Assembly (NCBI GenBank): GCA_000828975.1
Contig: AP014683.1
Span: 1,817,700 to 1,881,699 of the forward strand
Direction of reading: 5' to 3'
Origin: Burkholderiales bacterium GJ-E10
Lineage (GTDB): Bacteria > Pseudomonadota > Gammaproteobacteria > Burkholderiales > Burkholderiaceae_F
Length of the DNA: 64,000 bases
In this document: piece after piece, positions 42,445 to 50,924 of the stretch
Layout: each line of letters opens with the position of its first letter
Numbering within the stretch: the stretch's first letter is position 1
The notes under the pieces: generated by a model
Seen by the model: the letters and a program-made list of their open reading frames with translations, nothing else
Database searches by the model: none
What the model was told of the DNA's origin: nothing
Made by a program: the position numbers and the translations under genes

Positions 42445-44150
42445 CAGATCACCATCATTTCGTAACTGGAATCGATGACGGGCGGCGCATCAACTTGCGT
42501 CATCATGCGGCCCAGCGCCATGATCAAGGCCACCACGCCGTCGATCTTGTTTTCCTCGCGTTCTTTCCGTGGATAGATGTTGTCCTTGGCGTCCCGGTGG
42601 CAGACGACGTTGGAGATCATCCAGGCGAGGATCGGGTCGCCGTCATGCACCAGGCGCCGCTGCAGCACCAGCGCCTCGAGTTGTTTCATCGGTTCGGAGA
42701 AGTTCAGCACCGTGGGGCGCATCTCGACCATCGGCAGTCCCTGCGCGATGAGGTGGGTCGACAACTGGGTGGCCTGGAACGGGTCGAACGGCACTTCCTT
42801 GACCTCGAAGCGGCTCGCGTCGGCCACCAGTTCCGCCTCGATCTGGTCGAAGTCGGTGACGTTCCCCGGCGTCACGGTCAAAAGTCCCCGGCGCGCCCAG
42901 CCGGAATACTGGCTGTTGCGCCCGTCCTCCACGGCTGCCTCGGGCAGGTAATAGCTCAGGAATACGTAGAACCGGCCCTCGCGCTCGAAGACCTTCGCCT
43001 TGGCGGCGATATCGACCTTGGACGCCAGATCGAGCCCGATGAAACACGGCTCGCCCGCGAAATCCTGCTCGGAAAGCTCCGGATCCGCACAGGCATCCCA
43101 GGCGCGCATGTCCATCCAGGCGGTGTCGGCGTTGACCCATTCGTTGAGATGCTTGGTCTTGAAGTTGTTGGCGGCCGAGGGCATCTGCATGGCCTTGGCC
43201 TGCAGCGGCAGCAACACTTCGGGGCGCACCGAGATGCCCCAGTTCGGATTGGCCTTGACGAGTGCGGTTTCATCCGCCCACCCATCCCCGTCGTCCAGCC
43301 CGTAGACGATGCCGAATTGCGAATCGTCCACGAACAGGCCTTCGAGCAGCCGGTTGACGAAGGTGCGGATCTCGTAACAGATGCCGGCGCGGTTGCTGCC
43401 GGCAGTGGTGATGACCCACAAGAGCGAGTTGTCGCGCTTGCCCGTGCCGGTTTCCACCACGTCGTAGACGGTGCGGGTCTTGTGCGCGTGCAGCTCGTCC
43501 ACGCAGCCGAAGTGGATGTTGAGGCCGTCCAAGGTCGAGCCCTCAGCGGACAAGGCCTCGAACTTGGAACCCGTGGCCAGCACATGCAGGTTGTGCGCGC
43601 CGACTTCGACCCCGAAGCGGGAACGAAATCCCGGGCTCCGGCGGGCCATGGCCTGCGCGTCGCCGAACACGATGCGCGCCTGGTCGCGGGTGGTGGCCAG
43701 ACTGTAGACCTCGGCGCCGCCCTCGCCGTCGGCTGCCAGCATGTAGAGCGCCACTCCCGACGAGAGCGTCGATTTGGCATTGCCGCGCGGCACCTCGATG
43801 TAGGAGCGGCGGAAACGCCGCTTGCCATCCGGTTTCACCCAACCGAAGACGGTCGTGAGGATGAACACCTGCCACGGCTCCAGGCGGATCGGTTCGCCCG
43901 CCAGCGGCCCCTTGACGTGCGGCAGCCGCTCGATGAACGCGCACAGGTTGTCGGCGGGGTGATATCGCTTGCCTTTGCCGTCGGTCAGGGCCGGGTTGAA
44001 CCGGTAGGGGCTGGCCTTGCCACGGAACCGCGCGAGATCGTCGAGTTGCCTCTGGCAGGCCAGCTTCACCCAGCGGCAGGCCGGGATGTCACCGGCCACC
44101 ACGGATTCGGCATAGTGCCTGGCGATGGTCGTGTATTTCGAATCCGTCAT
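42444..44150 (-). CDS. terminase large subunit
   Basis: A 568-residue packaging motor. The ATPase has an atypical Walker A EVPRGNAKSTL near residue 120 and Walker B/acidic pair GCVDELHAH near residue 213. The C-terminal RNase H-like nuclease has the catalytic Asp in CFIGLDLASKVDI near residue 378. It follows the small subunit with a 1-base overlap. The YmfN/HK97-like (terminase_1) type fits cos packaging. Confidence 0.95.
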   Translation of the reverse strand: MTDSKYTTIARHYAESVVAGDIPACRWVKLACQRQLDDLARFRGKASPYRFNPALTDGKGKRYHPADNLCAFIERLPHVKGPLAGEPIRLEPWQVFILTTVFGWVKPDGKRRFRRSYIEVPRGNAKSTLSSGVALYMLAADGEGGAEVYSLATTRDQARIVFGDAQAMARRSPGFRSRFGVEVGAHNLHVLATGSKFEALSAEGSTLDGLNIHFGCVDELHAHKTRTVYDVVETGTGKRDNSLLWVITTAGSNRAGICYEIRTFVNRLLEGLFVDDSQFGIVYGLDDGDGWADETALVKANPNWGISVRPEVLLPLQAKAMQMPSAANNFKTKHLNEWVNADTAWMDMRAWDACADPELSEQDFAGEPCFIGLDLASKVDIAAKAKVFEREGRFYVFLSYYLPEAAVEDGRNSQYSGWARRGLLTVTPGNVTDFDQIEAELVADASRFEVKEVPFDPFQATQLSTHLIAQGLPMVEMRPTVLNFSEPMKQLEALVLQRRLVHDGDPILAWMISNVVCHRDAKDNIYPRKEREENKIDGVVALIMALGRMMTQVDAPPVIDSSYEMMVI

Positions 44151-44638
44151 CAGCCGGCAATGTCCGCCCAGGGGTCGTCGGTGTGCCGGGCGTCCTGCGC
44201 GACCTGCACCCGGGAGCGTGACGCCGGCGTGAATCCCATTTCCGCCTCGTAACCCTTCATTTCCATCGCCAGATCGCGGATCACGTCCATGAGCGGCGAG
44301 CGCCGCAGGATGCCGCTGGGGGTTTTGTGCAGCATGGCGGCCACCCCCGCGCGGTTGATCTTGGCGAGCGCTTCGCGATACATCCCGGCGCAGTTCGCCC
44401 AGCGCTCCAGCACCGCTGCATCGAGCGAGGAGAGCAACCCGGCCGGCGCGTTCGCCACGGCATAGCGCCACGCTTCCTTGGCGGTGTCCGACATGTACTC
44501 GGGCGGCTCGCCCAGGGTGCCCACCGGACGCGGCTCGCGCGGATTGGTTCGGCATTTCTGCAAGGTTCCCTTGATCTTCTTCACCGCGACGGGCAGCGGT
44601 TTGCGCCCTGCGCCGTCGCGTTTGCCGCCGGCGGCCAT
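44150..44638 (-). CDS. terminase small subunit, P27 family
   Basis: A 162-residue DNA-recognition subunit: MAAGGKRDGAGRKP, then LGEPPEYMSDTAKEAWRYAV, ALLERW-like AAVLERWANCAGMYREAL, and SPLMDVIRDLAMEMKGYEAE. All are P27 family traits. AGGA precedes the ATG at 44638 by 7 bases. An HNH gene lies just upstream. Confidence 0.93.
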   Translation of the reverse strand: MAAGGKRDGAGRKPLPVAVKKIKGTLQKCRTNPREPRPVGTLGEPPEYMSDTAKEAWRYAVANAPAGLLSSLDAAVLERWANCAGMYREALAKINRAGVAAMLHKTPSGILRRSPLMDVIRDLAMEMKGYEAEMGFTPASRSRVQVAQDARHTDDPWADIAG

Positions 44639-44722
44639 AAAAAAATCCTTTTGAATTCGCACGCGCAAAAATTTGAGCAGGCGCGCGGTCCCGCGCCGCG
44701 AGGTTGCAAGGATTTGCCCCCC

Positions 44723-45097
44723 CTACCGGTCGCTCGCATTGCCGAAGCCGCCGTCCTCGCGCGCCGTTTTGGCGTCGTGGCAGGGCTTGCACAGCGCCTG
44801 CCAGTTGCGCTCGTCCCAGAACAGTTCCCGGTTGCCACGGTGCGGAACGATGTGATCGACCACGGTGGCCGCAGTGAGTCGCCCCAGACGTTCGCACTCG
44901 GCGCACAGCGGATGTCGGCTCAGGTACGAGGCACGCGCCTTGCGCCATCGGGCGCCGTAGCCGCGTGCCGCTGCCGATCCCCGACGCTCGTCCTGCTGCT
45001 TGCGGGTCGCACGCCGATGCGTGTCGCAATAGCCCGGTGTGGTGAGCACCACGGCGCATCCCGGATGACGGCACGGGGTCGGAGCGGCAGTCGGCAT
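44723..45097 (-). CDS. HNH endonuclease next to terminase
   Basis: A 124-residue HNH nuclease with ATVVDHIVPHRGN, ERNWQALCKPCHDAK (HNH core), and zinc-binding Cys pairs in HPGCAVVL/GYCDTH and LCAECERLG. In HK97-type phages an HNH protein encoded beside the terminase is needed for cos cleavage. AGGA precedes the start. The 84-base gap to the terminase gene is A/T-rich and could hold part of cos. Confidence 0.92.
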   Translation of the reverse strand: MPTAAPTPCRHPGCAVVLTTPGYCDTHRRATRKQQDERRGSAAARGYGARWRKARASYLSRHPLCAECERLGRLTAATVVDHIVPHRGNRELFWDERNWQALCKPCHDAKTAREDGGFGNASDR

Positions 45098-45127
45098 CGA
45101 ATCTTCCTTGGCGACGAATCGCGATGA

Positions 45128-45164
45128 AACGCTTGGCTTCTCGGTCGAAGAGCGCGTTCATCAC
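45128..45164 (+). repeat. dispersed 37-bp element, copy 1
   Basis: Reads AACGCTTGGCTTCTCGGTCG then AAGAGCGCGTTCATCAC. It ends 32 bases before the start of the 88-residue gene at 45197. Related to 45484-45521 and, inverted, 21657-21694. Confidence 0.75.
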
Positions 45165-45196
45165 GTCGCCCGATCCACTTCACGAAAGGACGCACG

Positions 45197-45463
45197 ATGA
45201 ACACCGCCACCCCCGACACCCTGGCAAACAAACTCGCCGAGGCCGCGCTGACCGTGCTGGTGCGCACCTGCCGCCGGGAAGTCGCCGACGCCCACCCCGA
45301 CGAACTCGAAGCCGCCTGCGCCGCGATGCGCGCCCAGGCGCGTCCGGTGCTCGACCGGCTCCTCGACGACGCCCGCGTCGCGCCCTGGATCGCCGAGGCC
45401 GCATTCCACGCCGCCGCGCTCGAACTCGCGCAAGCCGGGATCGCGGTGTTGCGCCGCGGCTGA
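45197..45463 (+). CDS. hypothetical phage protein
   Basis: An 88-residue, strongly helical, alanine-rich protein (MNTATPDTLANKLAEAALTV...). Family not recognised. AAAGGA lies 8-10 bases before the start. It is the first of three small rightward genes in an otherwise leftward phage, and one of the dispersed 37-bp elements lies just upstream. Confidence 0.7.
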   Translation: MNTATPDTLANKLAEAALTVLVRTCRREVADAHPDELEAACAAMRAQARPVLDRLLDDARVAPWIAEAAFHAAALELAQAGIAVLRRG

Positions 45464-45483
45464 ATCAGGCAAAGCCAAGCAGA

Positions 45484-45521
45484 AAGCGCTTGGCTTCATT
45501 TCCGAACAGCGCGTTCATGAC
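45484..45521 (+). repeat. dispersed 38-bp element, copy 2
   Basis: Reads AAGCGCTTGGCTTCATTTCC then GAACAGCGCGTTCATGAC. With the upstream AAGCCAAGC it also forms a 9-bp hairpin (about 45474-45498). It ends 31 bases before the gene at 45553. Confidence 0.75.
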
Positions 45522-45552
45522 CACACCATCAACCACCACGAAGGAACATCGA

Positions 45553-45750
45553 ATGACCAACAGCAACAGCAAATTCACAGTCGACGAACTCGGCTTCATC
45601 CAGACCGCGCTGGCCAAGGTCCTCGCCGCCGCAGCTCGTGGCGAGATCGACCTCAACCGGCTCGCCCGCGAGGAACTCGCCGCGCGCGGCCTCGACATGC
45701 AAGGCGTCTGGGTCGGATTCGATCGCTCCAAGCAGATCCACAACGTCTGA
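45553..45750 (+). CDS. small hypothetical phage protein
   Basis: A 65-residue protein (MTNSNSKFTVDELGFIQTAL..., then GLDMQGVWVGFDRSKQ). I do not recognise a named family, though similar small proteins occur beside DUF3489 genes. AAGGAA precedes the start. It lies 17 bases before the DUF3489 gene, probably in one transcript. Confidence 0.75.
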   Translation: MTNSNSKFTVDELGFIQTALAKVLAAAARGEIDLNRLAREELAARGLDMQGVWVGFDRSKQIHNV

Positions 45751-45767
45751 ACGCCAGGAGCCTCGCC

Positions 45768-46256
45768 ATGACCATCCAACTCACCCCGGCCCAACACGCC
45801 ATCCTGGCTCATGCCCACCACCACACCGACGGCAAGATCGTCTGGTTCCCCGACAACATCAAAGGCGGCACGCGCAAGAAGGTGCTCGAAGGGATGTTCA
45901 ACCGCGCCCTGATCACGCCCTTGCATGAAGAATGGTTCATCACCGCCGAGGGCTACGACGCCCTGGGTGTACCGCGCAAAGGGCCGATGACACAAGCAGA
46001 GGTCGACGCCATCGCCACACAACCGACCCAGGTCGAGGGCAAGCTCCGCAGCCGGGACAACAGCAAGCAGGCGCAGGTGATCGCGATGCTCAAGCGACCC
46101 GAGGGCGCCACGATCGCGCAGATCTGTGCGGCTACGGGCTGGCTTTCACATACCGTCCGCGGCACGTTTGCCGGAGCCTTCAAGAAAAAGCTCGGACTCA
46201 CGATCACCTCGAGCAAGGAACCGGGAACCGAGCGCATCTACAAGATCGTCGCCTGA
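45768..46256 (+). CDS. DUF3489 domain protein
   Basis: A 162-residue protein. The N-terminal half (MTIQLTPAQHAILAHAHHHT...) is followed by a DUF3489 winged-helix-like domain in the C-terminal half (SKQAQVIAMLKRPEGATIAQ, ATGWLSHTVRGTFAGAFKKK). The domain is thought to bind DNA. It may regulate phage or methyltransferase genes, which is inference. Its end overlaps the convergent methyltransferase gene by 19 bases. Confidence 0.85.
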   Translation: MTIQLTPAQHAILAHAHHHTDGKIVWFPDNIKGGTRKKVLEGMFNRALITPLHEEWFITAEGYDALGVPRKGPMTQAEVDAIATQPTQVEGKLRSRDNSKQAQVIAMLKRPEGATIAQICAATGWLSHTVRGTFAGAFKKKLGLTITSSKEPGTERIYKIVA

Positions 46257-47515
46257 TCGGAGATCGCAAGATCCCCGAATTTCGCGCCGTCACCGGCGCG
46301 TTTTGCTTCCTGGCCGGTGAATTGCTGCCAGCGGCGCACGATCACATCCACGTACTTGGGATCGAGTTCGATCAGACGCGCGCACCGTCCTGCTTTCTCG
46401 CAGGCGATCAAGGTGGATCCGGAACCGCCGAACGGGTCGAGCACGATGTCGCGGCTCTTGCTGCTGTTGCGGATCGCGCGTTCCACCAGTTCGACCGGCT
46501 TCATGGTCGGATGCAGATCGTTCTTCTGCGGCTTCTTGACCTGCCATACATCACCCTGATCGCGATCCCCGCACCAGTAGTGGTCGGTACCATCGCGCCA
46601 GCCGTACAGGATCGGCTCGTACTGGCGCTGGTAGTCGGCGCGGCCGAGCGTGAACGTGTTCTTGGCCCAGATGATGAAGGTCGACCACTTGCCGCCGGCG
46701 GACCGGAACGCCGACTGCAGGGTGTCGAGCTCCGACGAGCTCATCGCGATGTAGACCGCGCCCTTGGTCACCGCCAGGATGTTCCGACAGGCATCCGTCA
46801 GGAAGGTGCCGAAGTCGGCTCCCAGGTTGTCGTTGAGGATCGGGCGGTGCTTGCCGCGCAGCTTGTCTTTGGCCGTGTTGGCGTAGTTGACGTTGTAGGG
46901 CGGATCGGTGAAGGCCATGTCGGGCAATTCGTCGCCCAGCAGCGCCGTGTAGTCGTCAGCCTGGGTGGCATCGCCGCACAGCAGCTTGTGCTCGCCCAGA
47001 AGCCAGAGATCCCCGGTCCTGGAGATGGGTGTCTCCGGTATCTCGGGCACGGCATCGTCATCGGTGAGCCCATCCTTGGTGGCTTCTTCCCCGGCGATCA
47101 GCGACTCCCACTCCTCGGCGGAGAATCCGGTCAATCCGAGGTCGAAACCGGCGTCGTTCAGTTCCGCGAGTTCGAGGCCCAACAACTCCTCGTCCCATGC
47201 TGCGTTCTCGCCGATCTTGTTGTCGGCCAGGATCAGCGCGCGGCGCTGGATGTCGGTGAGGTGTGTCATCGGCACGACCGGCACCTCGGCAAGCCCAAGC
47301 TTGCGCGCGGCAAGCAGCCTGCCGTGGCCGGCGATCACGTTGTTGCTCCCGTCGACCAGGATCGGCGCGCCCCAGCCGAATTCGCGGATGCTGGCGGCGA
47401 TCTGCGCGACCTGGGTATCGGAATGCTGCCTGGCGTTGCGAACGTAAGGGATCAGGACGTCGACGGGGCGCATCTCGATCCGAATGCCGGCCGCCGGATG
47501 GCGCAGCTCAGTCAT
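46238..47515 (-). CDS. ParB-like/DNA methyltransferase fusion (DPPY type)
   Basis: A 425-residue protein. Residues 1-130 are a ParB/Srx-like domain (IREFGWGAPILVDGSNNVIAGHGR). The C-terminal part is a beta-class DNA methyltransferase with motif IV TDPPYNV near residue 217 and motif I DPFGGSGSTLIACE near residue 375. DPPY suits N6-adenine or N4-cytosine methylation. No partner restriction gene is visible, so it probably protects phage DNA. It overlaps the next fusion by 8 bases. Confidence 0.92.
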   Translation of the reverse strand: MTELRHPAAGIRIEMRPVDVLIPYVRNARQHSDTQVAQIAASIREFGWGAPILVDGSNNVIAGHGRLLAARKLGLAEVPVVPMTHLTDIQRRALILADNKIGENAAWDEELLGLELAELNDAGFDLGLTGFSAEEWESLIAGEEATKDGLTDDDAVPEIPETPISRTGDLWLLGEHKLLCGDATQADDYTALLGDELPDMAFTDPPYNVNYANTAKDKLRGKHRPILNDNLGADFGTFLTDACRNILAVTKGAVYIAMSSSELDTLQSAFRSAGGKWSTFIIWAKNTFTLGRADYQRQYEPILYGWRDGTDHYWCGDRDQGDVWQVKKPQKNDLHPTMKPVELVERAIRNSSKSRDIVLDPFGGSGSTLIACEKAGRCARLIELDPKYVDVIVRRWQQFTGQEAKRAGDGAKFGDLAISDQATIL

Positions 47516-48896
47516 GGCACGCCTCCGGCATCTGGCGCTCGATGGCGACCTCGTCGAACGATTGTCCGGTCGCGGCCAGGGTCACTGGCACGTCGGGGTG
47601 ATTCTGCCGGAAGCGACGGATCGCCACGTCCACATACTCGGGCGCGATCTCCACCGCCCGGCAGCAGCGACCGGTGCGCTCAGCCGCGAGCAGCGAAGAT
47701 CCGGAACCGTTGAACGGCTCGAACACCAGGTCATCGGGATTGGAGAACGCTTCCATGACGTGCTCGGGCAGGGCCACCGGGAATACCGCCGGATGGTCGA
47801 TGCCTTCACCGATCTTGCCCTTGTGGCGCATGATGCGGATCACGCTGTCGGGAATGCGCGTGTCCTGGGTGGGTTCGCCGGCATGGGACCATCCGCCGAC
47901 TTCACCGTCCTTTTTGCGCATCGCCGTCGAGGAACCATCGGCGCGCAGGTGGGAATCCTCTCCGGCATGCTTGCACGGCACGATCTTGTTGGGCCGGCGT
48001 GCCTCGCGGTTGAAGTGGAAGATGAACTCGAAGCTGGGCGCGAGGCGCCCGTTCCAGTCCCCGGGCATGCCCGGTCCCTGGTCCCACACGTACCAGGCGA
48101 AGCGCCGCCAGCCCTGCGTGCGCATCCATGACAGCCATCCGTCCCAGTACGGGATGACTTCGTTGTCGCGGTGGATGAGGCCGAGGTTGACGAGCACCTG
48201 GCCGTCGCTGGCCATGGGCAGGTGGGCGAACACGCCCTGCATGAGCGCGTCCCAATCGCCGATGCCCTGGGTGTAGTCGCGCTGGTTGCCGTAAGGCGGC
48301 GAGGTGAAGCACAGCAATGCCGGTTCGCCGTCCATGAGCGCGGCGATCACCTGTGGATCGGCGGCATCGCCGCAGATCAGGCGGTGCGCACCCAGATGCC
48401 AGATGTCACCGGGTCGGGACACCGGCTGGACGGGGGTTTCCGGGATTTCCTCTGCCGGTTCGGCCGACGGCGCGTCCGTTTCCTCATCGAGCCCCGCGAG
48501 CAGGGACGCGATCTCGCCGGCATCGAATCCGGTGAGGTCCAGATCGAAGCCTGCAGCTTGCAGATCCGCGATTTCCAGGGACAGCAGTTCCTGGTCCCAT
48601 CCGGCCCGCTCGGTCAGTTTGTTCTCCGCCAGGATGAAGGCGCGCTTCTGCGTCTCGGTCAGATGCGCGAGTTCGATGACCGGCAGTTGTGTCATCTCGA
48701 GCTTGCGCGCGGCGAGGATCCGGCCGTGGCCGGCGATGACGCCGCGGTTCCCATCGACCAGGATCGGATTGTTGAAGCCGAACTCCCGGATGCTGGCGGC
48801 GATGCCCGCGATCTGTTCCTCGCTATGCGTGCGCGCGTTGCGTGCAAACGGGATCAGCGACTCGATCGGGCGATAGTCGATGGAAAGCTCGGGCAT
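47508..48896 (-). CDS. ParB-like/DNA methyltransferase fusion (SPPY type)
   Basis: A 462-residue paralogue of the downstream fusion. The ParB-like domain is very similar (IREFGFNNPILVDGNRGVIA), but the catalytic domain is divergent, with motif IV TSPPYGNQRDY near residue 226 (SPPY, often N4-cytosine) and EPFNGSGSSLLAAER motif I near residue 395. The start is placed at 48896 because a terminator lies directly upstream at 48911-48947, so a longer GTG-initiated form (48992) would have to read through it. Confidence 0.9.
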   Translation of the reverse strand: MPELSIDYRPIESLIPFARNARTHSEEQIAGIAASIREFGFNNPILVDGNRGVIAGHGRILAARKLEMTQLPVIELAHLTETQKRAFILAENKLTERAGWDQELLSLEIADLQAAGFDLDLTGFDAGEIASLLAGLDEETDAPSAEPAEEIPETPVQPVSRPGDIWHLGAHRLICGDAADPQVIAALMDGEPALLCFTSPPYGNQRDYTQGIGDWDALMQGVFAHLPMASDGQVLVNLGLIHRDNEVIPYWDGWLSWMRTQGWRRFAWYVWDQGPGMPGDWNGRLAPSFEFIFHFNREARRPNKIVPCKHAGEDSHLRADGSSTAMRKKDGEVGGWSHAGEPTQDTRIPDSVIRIMRHKGKIGEGIDHPAVFPVALPEHVMEAFSNPDDLVFEPFNGSGSSLLAAERTGRCCRAVEIAPEYVDVAIRRFRQNHPDVPVTLAATGQSFDEVAIERQMPEACHD

Positions 48897-48910
48897 GGGT
48901 TCCGGAAAAT

Positions 48911-48947
48911 GAAAAACCCGCCGCGAGACAGGCTCGGGGGGCGGGTT
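48911..48947 (-). terminator. intrinsic terminator ahead of the methyltransferase pair
   Basis: On the minus strand, outer stem AACCCGCC/GGCGGGTT with an inner CGAG/CTCG pairing is followed by TTTTTC. It would end early-operon transcripts from the right. The remaining bases 48948-49118 show no gene; they should hold a promoter for the methyltransferases, but none is clear. Confidence 0.8.
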
Positions 48948-49118
48948 CGACGGTTGGGGCGGCGGTGCGAGTCGGAGAGTTTCCCTGCTCACACCGCTGT
49001 CCAGAAGATAGCGGAAATACTATCCCGAAACGGGGCGTTTTGTTGCACGGTCAAAAGCCGCTCACCGCCGCCGATGCCCGCGCATTGCCGACCGTGTACG
49101 CAAAATCACGCCAAAACC

Positions 49119-49505
49119 CTACGCCGTGACGACGCCATTGAGTTGATCGGCGACCGTCCGTAGGGCGCGCTGCCAGCGCCGCCACGCAGTCGTGCGATCG
49201 CAGGCAAAGCGGATCGTGATGTCCCGCCAGCCGTAGCGCTTGGCCCGCATCCAGACGAGGTGCCGTTGTTCCTCCTCGAGCCACAGCATCCAGCGCATCG
49301 CCTCCAGCATCCGATCGACGGCCTCGGGACTTGGCGGGAGCGGACGGTAGACCGGATCTTCGGCCGAGAAGACTTCCCACTTCTGGCGCAGGATAGGCGG
49401 CCACGTGTTGAAGTACCCCTGCACTCGCACGGGGGGAAGCCGGCGCCCGGTGGTCACGGCCTCGTCGAACCGCGCGGCGACATCTTCGACGGTCCATTCA
49501 GCCAT
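49119..49505 (-). CDS. DUF6362-like HTH protein
   Basis: A 128-residue protein (MAEWTVEDVAARFDEAVTTG...) ending in a helix-turn-helix-like region (GWRDITIRFACDRTTAWRRW). It resembles the DUF6362 family of phage and mobile-element proteins. Its position at the end of the early operon fits a late gene regulator, which is inference. Confidence 0.75.
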   Translation of the reverse strand: MAEWTVEDVAARFDEAVTTGRRLPPVRVQGYFNTWPPILRQKWEVFSAEDPVYRPLPPSPEAVDRMLEAMRWMLWLEEEQRHLVWMRAKRYGWRDITIRFACDRTTAWRRWQRALRTVADQLNGVVTA

Positions 49506-49701
49506 CACGCCGGCCTCCGTAGAGACGCTCGCCAATACGTCGGACGATCTCGCGCTCGACGAAGTCCAGTCGCTCGTCGTCGGCGCCCACGACCAGGACA
49601 CGTCGCTCGCGCCAGCCACGCTCCTTGAGCGCGTCCAGGTCGGTGGTCTGCGGTTGCAGCCGCGCAAGCGGGCAGCGGTAGGGTTGTGTCGGGATCTTCA
49701 T
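49498..49701 (-). CDS. small hypothetical protein
   Basis: A 67-residue basic protein (MKIPTQPYRCPLARLQPQTT...). No family recognised. GAGGG lies upstream of the ATG and it overlaps the DUF6362-like start by 8 bases. Confidence 0.65.
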   Translation of the reverse strand: MKIPTQPYRCPLARLQPQTTDLDALKERGWRERRVLVVGADDERLDFVEREIVRRIGERLYGGRRDG

Positions 49702-49710
49702 GTCACGCCC

Positions 49711-50316
49711 TCACCTGGCCCAACGGGGTCGAAAGTCGCGGTGTAGGAACAAGGGACCGGGATTTTCGGCTCTGGACAGATTCCGCAAAAGCTCCTCGCG
49801 ACGGGCATGGAAATTGGCGTAAGCCTGGCCCGCGACATCAGCCCAAGCCTGCCGGTTGATGGCCTGCTTCTGGGCGCGGCTCAGGACAACTGGTGCGGCT
49901 GGGTGGGTTGCAGCCACTGTCTGTTGCAGTTGCCGCAGTTGTCGCTCGCAGTCGATAAAGTAGCGTCGGGCCTCCCGTCCCTTAACCGTGCGCTCCACCA
50001 TGGCCAGTTCCTTGGCCATGTCGAGGGTGAGGAAATAGTCGATGGTCGGGCGGCCAAGACTTTTCGCCGGATTTGGCGAAAAGCTCCGACCTTGATCCCT
50101 CAAGTCTGGGAAGTCAGGTTGGGCGCTTTCCCCGGTCTTGACGACGAGGAAGTCCTGTTTCTCCACGAAACCGTATTCCTGGATGCGGCCCTTGATCCAG
50201 TTCGAGAAATCCCTGCCCACGCCCAGGAAGGCGTGCAGCAGACGGGCGTCCACGAACTGGACACCCCTGCCGTCCAGCGTTCCCGGCAGAACCGGAATGA
50301 GCGGTGAATGCTTCAT
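49711..50316 (-). CDS. AntA/AntB family antirepressor
   Basis: A 201-residue protein. The N-terminal AntA/AntB domain is clear (VDARLLHAFLGVGRDFSNWI, YGFVEKQDFLVV, DYFLTLDMAKELAMVERTVK, GREARRYFIDCERQL). Such proteins counter phage repressors and promote lytic growth. The C-terminal 60 residues are a variable tail. It overlaps the RuvC-like gene by 4 bases. The repressor it would act on is not obvious in this window. Confidence 0.9.
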   Translation of the reverse strand: MKHSPLIPVLPGTLDGRGVQFVDARLLHAFLGVGRDFSNWIKGRIQEYGFVEKQDFLVVKTGESAQPDFPDLRDQGRSFSPNPAKSLGRPTIDYFLTLDMAKELAMVERTVKGREARRYFIDCERQLRQLQQTVAATHPAAPVVLSRAQKQAINRQAWADVAGQAYANFHARREELLRNLSRAENPGPLFLHRDFRPRWAR

Positions 50317-50783
50317 TGTTCCTCTCCTTGCTGCCCGATGGCCCAGTGCAGCAGCGCCAGTGCGTCGGCTTCGTTGTCGTCCGCGGCCCGAAAACCCAGG
50401 GCCTGCATGGCGGCCACCATTTCCTGCTTGCCGGCGTTGCCTTTGCCGGTGGCGTGCTTCTTGATCGTGCCGACCGGCACGCCCTGGTACGGGATCTGGT
50501 GGTGCTCGCACCACGCGGTGAGTGTCGCCAGGAAACCGCCATAGGCATGCGCCGCATCGGTCGAGACGTGACGGCGCACTTCCTCGAAGTGCAGGCAGTG
50601 GATGCCGCCGCAGGATTGCTTGATCTCGGTGAGCCAGCGTTTGAAGCGCAGGAAACGCATCCCACCGCCTTCGAAGCGCTGCGGCCGGAAGCTCTCGGCT
50701 CCGCTGGTGATGCTGCCGTCACTGTCGCGCAGCGCCCAGCCGGTGGTGGTGCCCAGGTCGAGGGCGAGGAGGGTTGTGGTCAT
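50313..50783 (-). CDS. RuvC-like Holliday junction resolvase
   Basis: A 156-residue RNase H-fold nuclease. The first catalytic Asp is in LLALDLGTTTGWAL, a Glu in LHFEEVRRHV, and the distal acidic pair in ADDNEADALALLHWA. It resolves branched phage DNA before packaging. The start at 50783 is chosen because the RNase H core begins at once. A 141-base gap with an inverted repeat separates it from the primase gene. Confidence 0.88.
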   Translation of the reverse strand: MTTTLLALDLGTTTGWALRDSDGSITSGAESFRPQRFEGGGMRFLRFKRWLTEIKQSCGGIHCLHFEEVRRHVSTDAAHAYGGFLATLTAWCEHHQIPYQGVPVGTIKKHATGKGNAGKQEMVAAMQALGFRAADDNEADALALLHWAIGQQGEEQ

Positions 50784-50807
50784 GATGTCAGTCCTTGTTC
50801 GGTGCGG

Positions 50808-50905
50808 GTCTGACGCAGCTGACACGGAATGTCGAAACCTTCCATGAGGCGCGCGCACGCGCACACGCGTAGGAGTTACGACAAACTGCGTCAGCTGCGT
50901 CAGAC
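50808..50905. repeat. 16-bp inverted repeat region, candidate replication origin or regulatory site
   Basis: Perfect arms GTCTGACGCAGCTGAC (50808-50823) and GTCAGCTGCGTCAGAC (50890-50905) are 66 bases apart. The right arm extends into two direct copies of CTGCGTCAG. Between them lies an alternating purine-pyrimidine stretch (GCGCGCGCACGCGCACACGCG, near 50850-50870). It directly follows the P4-type primase-helicase gene. Confidence 0.55.
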
Positions 50906-50924
50906 GGTGTGGTTTTCATAGGGG

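Noticed and set aside
45128-45521. CRISPR-like repeat array
   Set aside because: Only two local copies plus one 24 kb away, with genes rather than spacers between them.
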